DNA of 10,133 nt from an uncultured Flavobacteriia bacterium. Lineage in GTDB: Bacteria; Bacteroidota; Bacteroidia; Flavobacteriales_D; Crocinitomicaceae. A model generated the notes under the pieces. That model searched no databases. It saw only the letters and a program-made list of their open reading frames with translations, and had not been told where the DNA came from. The stretch covers positions 1 through 10,133 of the forward strand of contig CAIYQV010000459.1 in NCBI GenBank assembly GCA_903928365.1. The letters run 5' to 3'. Positions 1-6,819 of this stretch are shown piece by piece (position 1 is the stretch's first letter; the number at the start of each line of letters is the position of its first letter). The position numbers and the translations under genes are program-made.

Positions 1-54
1 CTTGAGGAGATGGATGTATACTGGGAGAGAGCGAAGAGGGAATTGAAGATTTGA
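1..54 (+). CDS. mazG: C-terminal end of a MazG-like nucleoside triphosphate pyrophosphohydrolase (partial)
   Basis: Reading from base 1, an open frame encodes 17 residues, LEEMDVYWERAKRELKI, and ends at TGA (52-54). The LEEM-x-x-x-W-x-x-(A/V)-K pattern is what I recall at the very end of MazG proteins, which hydrolyse NTPs to NMP and pyrophosphate as house-cleaning enzymes. Only this tail is visible, so neither catalytic domain can be checked. The last few codons and the stop lie in the 8-bp GAAGATTT array, so the tail after the AKR segment is repeat-encoded. The call rests on one short motif and could be wrong, but the frame is clearly protein-like up to the repeat. Confidence 0.6.
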   Translation, partial: LEEMDVYWERAKRELKI

Positions 55-76
55 AGATTCGAAGATTTGAGGATTT
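45..76. repeat. 8-bp tandem array, four units of GAAGATTY
   Basis: Four consecutive 8-mers are visible: GAAGATTT, GAAGATTC, GAAGATTT and GAGGATTT, followed by a decayed GAAATTTC. The first unit begins inside the upstream coding frame and supplies its stop codon. The same 8-bp building block recurs in the array at 4430-4509. There are no spacers, so it is a simple tandem repeat and not CRISPR. Confidence 0.85.
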
Positions 77-83
77 GAAATTT

Positions 84-111
84 CCAAATTCCAAATACCG
101 AATTCTAAATA
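84..111. repeat. 7-bp tandem array, four degenerate units of CCAAATT
   Basis: Units CCAAATT, CCAAATA, CCGAATT and CTAAATA follow each other without gaps, 7 bp after the GAAGATTY array. The rest of the gap to the receptor start at 221 is plain AT-rich sequence. I see no perfect TAnnTTTG promoter box there. The nearest partial match is TATCTTCG at 189-196, which is 7 of 8 but has no paired TTG at the right spacing. A related two-unit copy lies at 4582-4595. Confidence 0.75.
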
Positions 112-220
112 GTCTCACCGCTCAATCAACCAAATCTACCGTTTACATTGTTTTAGCTCTGTGCGGCAGCTATATGATGGGAATATCTTATCTTCGGAAC
201 TTCCAAAAGAATACCTAAAC

Positions 221-2560
221 ATGAAATGGTTCGCTTTTTTGCTGCTTAATATCGTTATTACCGGGGCTTTATTTGCTCAGGATCATACCGTTAGAGGTTT
301 TATTTATGCTAAATCTAACGGAGAACCGATTGGTTTTGAAAAGGTCAGACTCTTAAAGAAATCGGACAGTTCCTTTGTAGCAGGCGCACTCACCGATGTG
401 AACGGATTCTTTTCCATTCCGAAAGTAGCCATGGGCAGCTTCCTATTAAAAGTGGACAACCCGGCATATACGGAGGTGATCCTTCCCATTGAGATCAAAG
501 TGGCAAAAGGGATTCTGGACGTTAAGATCGAATTGGAAAAGTCGACTATCAAAGAAATCGGTGACGTAACAGTCACAGCAGAATCAAAACAAAAGAAGAA
601 CGAAGTCATGATGTCCCAGATCAAACTGGACAAAAAAGCACTTGAGCGCATCCCTAAAATTGGAGCTGAAAACGATGTCGTGATGGCATTCTCAGTGACA
701 CCGGGCGTTGTAACAACGGGTGACCAGGGAGGACAATTGTATGTACGCGGTGGAACTCCGATTCAGAATAAGATCTTGTTGGACGGGATGACTATTTACA
801 ATCCGTTTCACTCCATAGGATTCTTCTCCATCTTTGAAACCGAGCTCGTAAAGAACGTCGACATCTACACAGGTGGCTTTGACGCGCGCTACGGAGGCAG
901 AATTTCATCTGTGATGGATATCTCCTACCGCGACGGTAATAAAAAAGAATTTGGTGGTAAGATCTCGGCTTCTCCATTCCTGGCAAAGGCCGTATTGGAA
1001 GGTCCTTTGGGCAAAAAGCGAGAAAATGGTTCCAGCGCCGGTTCGTATGTCTTTTCTGCAAAACACAGTTTATTGGATTATACCTCCAAATCAAATTACA
1101 AACTGGTGAATGATCCAAACGGATTGCCCTACCACTTCACCGACCTTTATGGGAAAGTAACTTTCAACAGCGAAGGTGGATCCAAGTTCAGTGCATTTGG
1201 ATTCCGAAATACGGACTCAGTAAACTATTCTGTGGCAGATTTGAATTGGAAAGCGGCAGGTGGCGGAATGAATGTATTGTTGGTTCCGAATAGCTCCTCC
1301 ATGATGATCAAGGGACACGTTAACGGAAGTTCTTTTGAAACAACCTTTGCTGAGACAGCTACAGAACCTCGCTTCAGTAAAATTGGCGGTTTTGATCTTG
1401 GATTCGATTTCACTTATTTCCTCAGAAATGAAGGTGAAATGAACTATGGATTTAACTTCAATGGATTCAACACGGAGTTTGTCACCTACAACGAAGCTAA
1501 AAGAATGATCTCGGCGACGAATTTCAACACGGAATTGGGAGCTTATTACAATTACCGATTGGTAAAGAACCGATGGGTGATCCAACCAAGTATGCGTGCT
1601 CAGGTTTATGCCTCATTGGGTACCGTATCTCTTGAACCTCGTTTTGGAGCAAAGTACAATGCGACGGAAAAAATCCGTATTAAGCTCAGCGGAGGTCGAT
1701 TCTCCCAAAACTTTACTTCTGCATCTTCTGACAAGGACATTGTCAATCTTTTTAATGGACTACTCTCCGCACCAACGAATGTGCAAACTACATTCGTGAA
1801 TGAGTTCCTGAACAGCAAAACAGTAAAAAATGGAATTCAATATGCATGGCATGCCATCTTTGGTGTAGAGGCTGACTTGACGAAAAGTCTGGTTCTGAAT
1901 GTCGAAGGATATTACAAATACTTCTCTCAACTTTCCAATATCAATCAAAACAAACTGTACGAAGATGTTGCACAATTCTCGAATATTGATGACGTCTACA
2001 AAAAGGATTTCATCATCGAAGATGGTGTTTCTTACGGTGTGGATGTATTGTTGAAATACAACAAAAGCAGACTCTTCCTTTGGGGTGTATATTCTTATGG
2101 ACATTCGACAAGATGGGATGGTTTCACGAAGTACTATCCGGTGTTCGACAGACGTCACAATGTCAACCTTGTTGGATCTTATTTGTTTGGAAAAACCAAA
2201 GATCTTGAATTAAGCGTAAGATGGAATTTGGGTTCAGGATTGCCCTTCACTCCTTCTGCCGGAGGATACCAGGCTGAAACATTCAATGGGGGCGTGAATA
2301 CGGATTATACGACGACCAACCCGCAGACTGTAACAACCATACTCGGTGAATTCAACAGCTCAAGGCTTCCTTATTACCATCGTCTCGACATTACCATGAC
2401 AGAGAAATTTGAATTAAAGAATAAGGATGTTTTAGAGATTATTGCCAGTTTGACCAATGTTTACAACCGAAACAACATTTTCTATGTCAACCGTGTAACT
2501 TCAGAAAAGATCTATCAGTTCCCGATTCTTCCGAGTATGGGGGTGAGTTATAAATTCTGA
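221..2560 (+). CDS. TonB-dependent outer-membrane receptor with carboxypeptidase-regulatory-like N-terminal domain
   Basis: This is an outer-membrane beta-barrel transporter that would import a ligand using energy from TonB-ExbBD; the ligand cannot be told from sequence. I take the ATG at 221 as the start (779 aa) because it opens directly on a signal peptide (MKWFAFLLLNIVITGALFAQ, cleavage near residue 20). An in-frame GTG at 161 would bury that signal behind 20 polar residues. Residues about 22-110 form a carboxypeptidase-regulatory-like beta-sandwich (GALTDVNGFFSIP). Residues about 115-235 are the plug, with LYVRGG (173-178), LLDGM (186-190) and the DARYGGRISSVMDI segment (221-234). The rest is barrel and ends in an aromatic residue, GVSYKF, as expected for BAM-dependent insertion. 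At about 780 aa it is shorter than SusC proteins, and no SusD partner gene lies next to it, so it is probably not a polysaccharide-utilization receptor. It converges with the M61 peptidase gene. Confidence 0.93.
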   Translation: MKWFAFLLLNIVITGALFAQDHTVRGFIYAKSNGEPIGFEKVRLLKKSDSSFVAGALTDVNGFFSIPKVAMGSFLLKVDNPAYTEVILPIEIKVAKGILDVKIELEKSTIKEIGDVTVTAESKQKKNEVMMSQIKLDKKALERIPKIGAENDVVMAFSVTPGVVTTGDQGGQLYVRGGTPIQNKILLDGMTIYNPFHSIGFFSIFETELVKNVDIYTGGFDARYGGRISSVMDISYRDGNKKEFGGKISASPFLAKAVLEGPLGKKRENGSSAGSYVFSAKHSLLDYTSKSNYKLVNDPNGLPYHFTDLYGKVTFNSEGGSKFSAFGFRNTDSVNYSVADLNWKAAGGGMNVLLVPNSSSMMIKGHVNGSSFETTFAETATEPRFSKIGGFDLGFDFTYFLRNEGEMNYGFNFNGFNTEFVTYNEAKRMISATNFNTELGAYYNYRLVKNRWVIQPSMRAQVYASLGTVSLEPRFGAKYNATEKIRIKLSGGRFSQNFTSASSDKDIVNLFNGLLSAPTNVQTTFVNEFLNSKTVKNGIQYAWHAIFGVEADLTKSLVLNVEGYYKYFSQLSNINQNKLYEDVAQFSNIDDVYKKDFIIEDGVSYGVDVLLKYNKSRLFLWGVYSYGHSTRWDGFTKYYPVFDRRHNVNLVGSYLFGKTKDLELSVRWNLGSGLPFTPSAGGYQAETFNGGVNTDYTTTNPQTVTTILGEFNSSRLPYYHRLDITMTEKFELKNKDVLEIIASLTNVYNRNNIFYVNRVTSEKIYQFPILPSMGVSYKF

Positions 2561-2561
2561 T

Positions 2562-2587
2562 GTGGTCTTCGGCATCGCTCAGACCAC
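2562..2587. terminator. possible hairpin between convergent genes
   Basis: The 7-bp stem GTGGTCT/AGACCAC with a 12-nt loop sits immediately after the receptor stop and between two convergent genes, the position expected of a transcription terminator. There is no U-run on either strand, so it is not a classical intrinsic terminator. Function is inferred from position only. Confidence 0.25.
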
Positions 2588-2605
2588 CGGCATCGCTCAG
2601 ACCAC
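2562..2605. repeat. 18-bp direct repeat in tandem, with inverted GTGGTCT/AGACCAC arms
   Basis: The 18-mer CGGCATCGCTCAGACCAC occurs twice in perfect tandem (2570-2587 and 2588-2605), starting ten bases after the receptor stop codon. The heptamer GTGGTCT at 2562-2568 is the exact reverse complement of AGACCAC at 2581-2587 and again at 2599-2605. The left arm can therefore pair with either right arm. The element is more GC-rich than its surroundings. It resembles the short palindromic 'GGTCT...TCGCTCAGACC' intergenic elements common in Bacteroidota genomes, where the right half appears to have been duplicated. Confidence 0.8.
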
Positions 2606-2654
2606 TATCATTGACAAAAACTGATGAGTATTGCTAAGTGTAGACTATTGAACA

Positions 2655-2680
2655 AATTGTCAATTGTCAACTGTCAATTG
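2655..2680. repeat. 7-bp tandem array of AATTGTC next to the M61 stop codon
   Basis: Units AATTGTC, AATTGTC and AACTGTC, followed by a partial AATTG, run without gaps and end 5 bp before the minus-strand stop codon of the M61 peptidase gene (2686-2688). The unit is the reverse complement of GACAATT, the core of the 16-bp repeats at 4430-4509 on the other side of that gene. Confidence 0.8.
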
Positions 2681-2685
2681 AATAA

Positions 2686-4395
2686 TTAAGACGCCCACGC
2701 CTCAAACGCTTTTCTCTGATGCACATTGGGCTCAGCAGCGGGTTTGATAGCGTATTCCATGTAAAAGTTCCGTTGTACTTCCGGTAGTTTGACTTCTACT
2801 ATTCGTCCTGAGCGTTTTACCGTGAATGTTTTTTCATTCTCATCGAAATAGGCGCACCATTTTTCCATATCTCCGGCAAAAGCACATCCATTGACGGCCA
2901 AAAGTTCGTCATTCAGCATCAAGCCACCTAATTGTGCAGGTCCGCCCGGATACATGGCCGAAACGATTGCGTTGTGACCATTTGGCAAAACCTTCATTCC
3001 TAAGCGCGCCGCAGCATAGGATGAAGAAGGAACATGATGTAATTCTAATCCCAATTGATCTAAAGCTTCCGTAAGGATTGCTTCATAAGGCGAGGTTCCG
3101 TTGACATAGTCTTTGAAAAAATCATCGAATGAATGCCCACAGATGGCTTCAAGCTCCGATTTATAATCAACTTCAGAAACACCTTTTCCTTGAAGCGCAT
3201 AGTTGAAATAGAGACGCTTCATCACTTCATCTAAACCGTACTTATTGGAAGTCGCTTTCAAGATCATGGTATCTGTTACGAATGCCAACAAACATCCTTC
3301 CGTATAGATGGAAACTTTTCTTCCCGGAGCGCCCGGAACATAGCCATCTAACCATGTGTCAAAGGAAGAATCCGCCACCGAATAATTGAAACGACCAGGA
3401 TTATCAAAATGCTTTTGAAATTGAGCAGTAAGCTCGTTCAGGTATTGCTGCTGATTAAAAACCCCACTTTTAAGTAGAAACAGATCTCCCATATACGTGG
3501 TAACTCCTTCACAGATGTAACCGAGTCGTGAATAATTCTCCTTGGAGAAATCATAGGGATACATTTCTATTGGTCGAATCGTTTTCACATTCCAGGTGTG
3601 ATACAATTCGTGTGAAGAAACACCGAGTAATTCTTTGTACAAAGACCCAAACACCTCATATGATGGCCCAAGTGTAATAACAGTAGATTTTGTATGCTCT
3701 ACCCCATGGTAAGCCTTGTATGGAAGAATATGAAATAGGAAATGATATTCCGTGACCGGGAATTCGATGAATTTTTCGATCTGTTTATCCGTAAATGCTT
3801 TGAAGTCTTTCAGCAAGCGTTCCCAATCAGGTTTCACTTCACCGTTGAACCACAAATGAAATGTCGTTTCACCGGAAACATAGGACTCGTGAAGCAGCTT
3901 TTCAGAGCAAATAAACGGTGAATCAGCAAGCTCATCAAAATTGGAAGCCAACAAGACATCACCTTCTCTTCTCAACGAAGAAGCAACCTTCCAATCGCCT
4001 GGAATTAAAAGATTTAAACTCACCTCTTCCTTGGCTTGCTCACTTGTATATATACAACAATTTACCGGATTCACATAGAGTTGATCAGCTGATAAATAGG
4101 TGGATCCTGCATTCAGTTCAGCGGCATAATAACTATAGTCCACACGGATTGAATCTGTCCCGTTCGTATCTATTACCCAAGCATCCTTTTCGGTCTTACG
4201 AACTTCTAAACGCTTATTTTGATCGTTAAAAACTTTAAAATTCTTGACGTTCTTCGCAAAATTCCCCAATTCATATCGACCAGGTCGCCAAGCAGGAATA
4301 CGCACTGTTATTTCGTCGGAAGGAGTATTAAAATCAACGCTAATTGCAATGTATTGCTGATTCGCATTGTCAATGGAAAAAGTGTAAGAAACCAT
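2686..4395 (-). CDS. Family M61 metallopeptidase (glycyl aminopeptidase-like) with C-terminal PDZ domain
   Basis: This 569-aa zinc metallopeptidase belongs to the family of Sphingomonas glycyl aminopeptidase. Zinc ligands are seen in HELYH (H262, H266; catalytic E263) inside SSHELYHTWNVKTIRP, with the third ligand E296 in CEGVTTYMGDL, the usual M61 spacing. The conserved GVEHTKS segment (231-237), just before the active site, is also present. Residues 1 to about 165 are the family's N-terminal beta domain (RIPAWRPGRYE at 32-42). Residues about 455-540 are a PDZ domain with a carboxylate-binding loop region and the typical 'GGPAQLGGLMLNDELLAVNG' stretch. The protein starts MVSYTFSID with no signal peptide, so it is predicted cytoplasmic, probably trimming N-terminal residues from peptides. 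All expected catalytic residues are present. The gene stands alone, 199 bp downstream of the ABC-F gene, with repeats on both sides. I see no clear promoter box upstream. Confidence 0.92.
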   Translation of the reverse strand: MVSYTFSIDNANQQYIAISVDFNTPSDEITVRIPAWRPGRYELGNFAKNVKNFKVFNDQNKRLEVRKTEKDAWVIDTNGTDSIRVDYSYYAAELNAGSTYLSADQLYVNPVNCCIYTSEQAKEEVSLNLLIPGDWKVASSLRREGDVLLASNFDELADSPFICSEKLLHESYVSGETTFHLWFNGEVKPDWERLLKDFKAFTDKQIEKFIEFPVTEYHFLFHILPYKAYHGVEHTKSTVITLGPSYEVFGSLYKELLGVSSHELYHTWNVKTIRPIEMYPYDFSKENYSRLGYICEGVTTYMGDLFLLKSGVFNQQQYLNELTAQFQKHFDNPGRFNYSVADSSFDTWLDGYVPGAPGRKVSIYTEGCLLAFVTDTMILKATSNKYGLDEVMKRLYFNYALQGKGVSEVDYKSELEAICGHSFDDFFKDYVNGTSPYEAILTEALDQLGLELHHVPSSSYAAARLGMKVLPNGHNAIVSAMYPGGPAQLGGLMLNDELLAVNGCAFAGDMEKWCAYFDENEKTFTVKRSGRIVEVKLPEVQRNFYMEYAIKPAAEPNVHQRKAFEAWAS

Positions 4396-4429
4396 TTTCT
4401 ATGAATTGAATGAAACGGATGTTGATTAT

Positions 4430-4509
4430 GAAGATTTGATAATTCGAAGATTTGACAATTCGACCATTTGACAATTCGACCATTTGACAATTCGAAGATT
4501 TGACAATTT
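4430..4509. repeat. Five tandem 16-bp units (ten 8-mers) upstream of the M61 gene
   Basis: Five contiguous 16-bp units are present: GAAGATTTGATAATTC, GAAGATTTGACAATTC, GACCATTTGACAATTC twice, and GAAGATTTGACAATTT. A decaying GAAAATTA follows. Each unit is two 8-mers of the pattern GAnnATTY, so the fundamental period is 8, as in the array at 45-76. Two adjacent units are identical, suggesting recent slippage or unequal exchange. The array fills most of the region where the M61 gene's promoter would be expected. It is not CRISPR: there are no spacers. Confidence 0.92.
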
Positions 4510-4581
4510 GAAAATTACGGCCACACCTTCGAACATTTGGTTGTTAAGCAAAGTAGTCTTGACGTTTTAATTTCCCGACAT

Positions 4582-4595
4582 CCTAAATCCCAAAT
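4582..4595. repeat. Two 7-bp units CCTAAAT/CCCAAAT at the ABC-F stop codon
   Basis: CCTAAAT (4582-4588) and CCCAAAT (4589-4595) are tandem relatives of the CCAAATT array at 84-111. The last base coincides with the final base of the ABC-F stop codon (minus strand, 4595-4597). The 70 bases between this element and the 16-bp array show no hairpin or gene that I can support. Confidence 0.5.
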
Positions 4596-6217
4596 CAAGC
4601 GTACAATTCCTCCTGCATCTGCGTAATCTTCGCATCAGCAAGATAATCATCATAAGGCATCATTTTATCGATGATTCCATTTGGAGTGATCTCTACAATT
4701 CGGTTCGCTACCGTATTCACCAATTCGTGGTCATGAGAGGTAAACAAAATCGTTCCCTGGTATTCCTGCATTCCATTGTTCAACGCAGTGATCGATTCCA
4801 GATCAAGGTGGTTCGTAGGCTCATCCATCATCAACAAGTTCGCTTTAGCCAACATCATTTTTGATAGCATACAACGTACTTTTTCCCCTCCGGAAAGCAC
4901 ATTCGCTGTTTTGAGTGCTTCTTCTCCTGTAAAAAGCATACGTCCAAGGAACGTTCTAAGGTACACCTCTTCTCTTTCTTCATCCGTTTGCGCATATTGA
5001 CGTAACCAATCAATCAACGGAAGTTTGTCTGCGAAATATTCGCTGTTATCATTTGGAATGTAAGCCGTATTGATGGTTGTTCCGTAGGTAAACTCACCCG
5101 TATCAGGCTTCACTCTTCCGTTCAGAACTTCAAACAAGGCAGTAAGCGCCAACGAGTTTTTAGAAATGAATGCTATTTTATCTCCTTTATTGACGATAAT
5201 AGACAAGTTCTTAAATAGACTCGTTCCATCCATTGATTTACTCAAACCATCGATCGATAAGATCTGATTTCCTGCATCACGTTCCTGGTGAAAGGTAATT
5301 CCGGGATATTTTCTACTGGAAGGTTGTATTTCTTCAATATTCAGGTTGTCCAACATTTTACGACGACTTGTCGCTTGTTTTGATTTCGAAGCATTTGCGG
5401 AAAAACGGGAAATAAAATCCTGTAATTCTTTCTTTTTCTCTTCCGCCTTCTTGTTTTTATCCGAACGTTGACGTGCTGCCAATTGAGAAGACTGATACCA
5501 GAACGTATAGTTACCCGTGAATAAATTCAATTTACTGAAGTCAATATCACAAATATGCGTACAAACTGTATCCAAAAAGTGACGGTCGTGAGATACAACG
5601 ATCACCGTGTTTTTAAAATCTAAAAGAAAATCTTCCAGCCAACCAATGGTTTTCAAGTCCAAATCATTCGTAGGCTCATCGAGTACCAATACATCAGGAT
5701 TTCCGAACAATGCCTGAGCGAGCAATACACGCACCTTGAAATCACTTGACAGGTCCTCCATCAACATGTAATGTTTCGCCTCATCAATTCCAAGGTTACT
5801 CAAAAGGGCTGCGGCATCTGTTTCTGCATTCCAACCTTCCAGATCAGCAAATTCACCCTCTAATTCGGCTGTACGCATCCCATCTTCATCAGAAAAGTCA
5901 GGTTTTGCATAAAGCGCATCTTTCTCTGTCATGATCTCATACAGTCGCTTGTGACCCATGATGACCGTTTGAAGAACAGGGAATTTATCAAATTCAAAAT
6001 GGTTCTGCTTCAATACAGCCAATCGCTTTCCGGGTTCGAGTTCTACCCTACCTGTCGTTGGATCCTGGTCACCCGTAAGGATTTTAAGGAACGTAGACTT
6101 TCCGGCGCCATTCGCACCAATTACGCCATAGCAATTGCCATTCACGAATTTCACATTCACTTCATCGAACAACACACGTTTTCCGAACTGCAGCGACAGA
6201 TTGTTAACAGAGATCAT
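4595..6217 (-). CDS. ABC-F family ATPase, YbiT-like, with degenerate second P-loop
   Basis: This 540-aa protein has two ATP-binding cassettes and no membrane segments. It belongs to the ribosome-associated ABC-F proteins and resembles E. coli YbiT by linker sequence (RFSANASKSKQATSR, 271-285) and by lack of a C-terminal extension. Domain 1 has Walker A GANGAGKS (34-41), Q-loop Q71, Walker B with D180-E181, and switch H210. Its signature is LSSDFKVR (156-163) instead of LSGGE; YbiT is also degenerate here. Domain 2 has a perfect signature LSGGEKVR (441-448), D465-E466 and H495. Where Walker A should be it reads ISKNSLALT (351-359), with no GKS/T, and its Q-loop position reads YIPNDN. I checked those codons: the frame is continuous, so this is not a frameshift. 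Family members act at the ribosomal E-site in translation; resistance-type activity is not suggested. The gene has its own promoter box and a leader palindrome. Confidence 0.93.
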   Translation of the reverse strand: MISVNNLSLQFGKRVLFDEVNVKFVNGNCYGVIGANGAGKSTFLKILTGDQDPTTGRVELEPGKRLAVLKQNHFEFDKFPVLQTVIMGHKRLYEIMTEKDALYAKPDFSDEDGMRTAELEGEFADLEGWNAETDAAALLSNLGIDEAKHYMLMEDLSSDFKVRVLLAQALFGNPDVLVLDEPTNDLDLKTIGWLEDFLLDFKNTVIVVSHDRHFLDTVCTHICDIDFSKLNLFTGNYTFWYQSSQLAARQRSDKNKKAEEKKKELQDFISRFSANASKSKQATSRRKMLDNLNIEEIQPSSRKYPGITFHQERDAGNQILSIDGLSKSMDGTSLFKNLSIIVNKGDKIAFISKNSLALTALFEVLNGRVKPDTGEFTYGTTINTAYIPNDNSEYFADKLPLIDWLRQYAQTDEEREEVYLRTFLGRMLFTGEEALKTANVLSGGEKVRCMLSKMMLAKANLLMMDEPTNHLDLESITALNNGMQEYQGTILFTSHDHELVNTVANRIVEITPNGIIDKMMPYDDYLADAKITQMQEELYA

Positions 6218-6220
6218 AAT

Positions 6221-6240
6221 GCACTCAAAATTTGGAGTGC
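6221..6240. promoter_or_regulatory. 20-bp palindrome in the ABC-F leader (possible operator or 5' hairpin)
   Basis: GCACTCAAAATTTGGAGTGC is a dyad with perfect 6-bp arms (GCACTC/GAGTGC) and an AAATTT centre; only one of ten base pairs mismatches. It lies between the -7 box (sharing one base with it) and the start codon, only 3 bp before the ATG, so it fills nearly the whole mRNA leader. It could bind a dimeric repressor or fold at the 5' end of the mRNA. Which of these holds is inference. Confidence 0.5.
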
Positions 6241-6247
6241 AAAGTTA
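6240..6247 (-). promoter_or_regulatory. Bacteroidota -7 promoter box (TAACTTTG) of the ABC-F gene
   Basis: On the minus strand the sequence reads TAACTTTG, a full match to the Bacteroidota consensus TAnnTTTG, 22 bp before the ABC-F start codon. I do not see a TTG at the -33 distance, so the promoter may be weak or activator-dependent. It implies that the ABC-F gene can be transcribed separately from the membrane-protein gene ending at 6280. Confidence 0.6.
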
Positions 6248-6279
6248 CGGAAAGAAATGAAAATTATGGCCTTTGTAAT

Positions 6280-6819
6280 TCAGGAAATCCCTTTATTCTC
6301 CATAGTATTCAACCAAGGAAGGTTTCGGGAATACAGGAACACGAACAATCCGGAGAAAAGCAGGCCTAAAACCACCGCAACGGTCGGAATATCTGCCGGA
6401 GAGGCAAAGAAATAAAGCTGCAATACCGCCAACAGAGAATAACCGATATATAAGTGAAATCCGAGCTTTTTACCTCTTAACATTAAAACAGCTCCCACTA
6501 TACCTAAACCAAGTATCAGCATGGAAATCAACGTATTTGCGTAAAAATGTGCATTAGCAGACTCGGACATCCGCTGGATCTGCTCCATCATTTCAGCAAA
6601 AGCAGGCATATTCAGCGTCCTCATTTCATCTGCAGATTTTAAAAACTGAACGCGTTGCTCAATCATCTCTTCTTCTGATATTGGTCCGTGCAAAAGCGAA
6701 AAAACAGAAGTAATCGTTGACAAGCCTGAATTTATCAGTGTCAAAATACATAACACCGTTAGAAAAGCAGGGCGCTTCGGTTTTTGCTCTACTACATCGA
6801 TCTCATCAAATTCGCTCAT
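6280..6819 (-). CDS. Hypothetical four-helix integral membrane protein
   Basis: I do not recognise a family for this 179-aa protein. After a charged, acidic N-terminus (MSEFDEIDVVEQKPKRP), a hydrophobic helix spans about residues 18-43. A polar, Met- and Glu-rich segment of some 50 residues (about 46-92) is probably one extra-membrane loop, helical in character. Three closely packed helices follow at about 94-115, 118-138 and 143-164. The layout of one helix, a soluble loop and then a three-helix bundle is common among small uncharacterised Bacteroidota membrane proteins. Its ATG lies 14 nt inside the end of hutH, in another frame, so translation is probably coupled to hutH and it most likely shares the hisS-hutH transcript. 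Whether it has any role in histidine metabolism is unknown; with only four helices it does not look like a histidine permease. Confidence 0.75.
   Translation of the reverse strand: MSEFDEIDVVEQKPKRPAFLTVLCILTLINSGLSTITSVFSLLHGPISEEEMIEQRVQFLKSADEMRTLNMPAFAEMMEQIQRMSESANAHFYANTLISMLILGLGIVGAVLMLRGKKLGFHLYIGYSLLAVLQLYFFASPADIPTVAVVLGLLFSGLFVFLYSRNLPWLNTMENKGIS

Noticed and set aside
161..220. GTG start at 161 for the TonB-dependent receptor
   Set aside because: It would place 20 polar residues before a clean signal peptide that begins at the ATG at 221.
4308..4490. Minus-strand 60-codon open frame beginning MSNGRIVKWSNCQIFELSN
   Set aside because: Its first part is only the translation of the 16-bp repeats and the rest is out of frame with the M61 gene start; no independent coding signal.
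4430..4509. Regular repeats that might suggest a CRISPR array
   Set aside because: Units of 16 bp are directly contiguous with no unique spacers, and there are no cas genes nearby; this is a simple tandem repeat.
5141..5167. Frameshift or sequencing error as the cause of the missing second P-loop in the ABC-F protein
   Set aside because: The codons read through in frame with good domain-2 sequence before (FKNLSIIVNKGDKIAF) and after (LFEVLNGRVKPDTGEF); the residues are substituted, not shifted.
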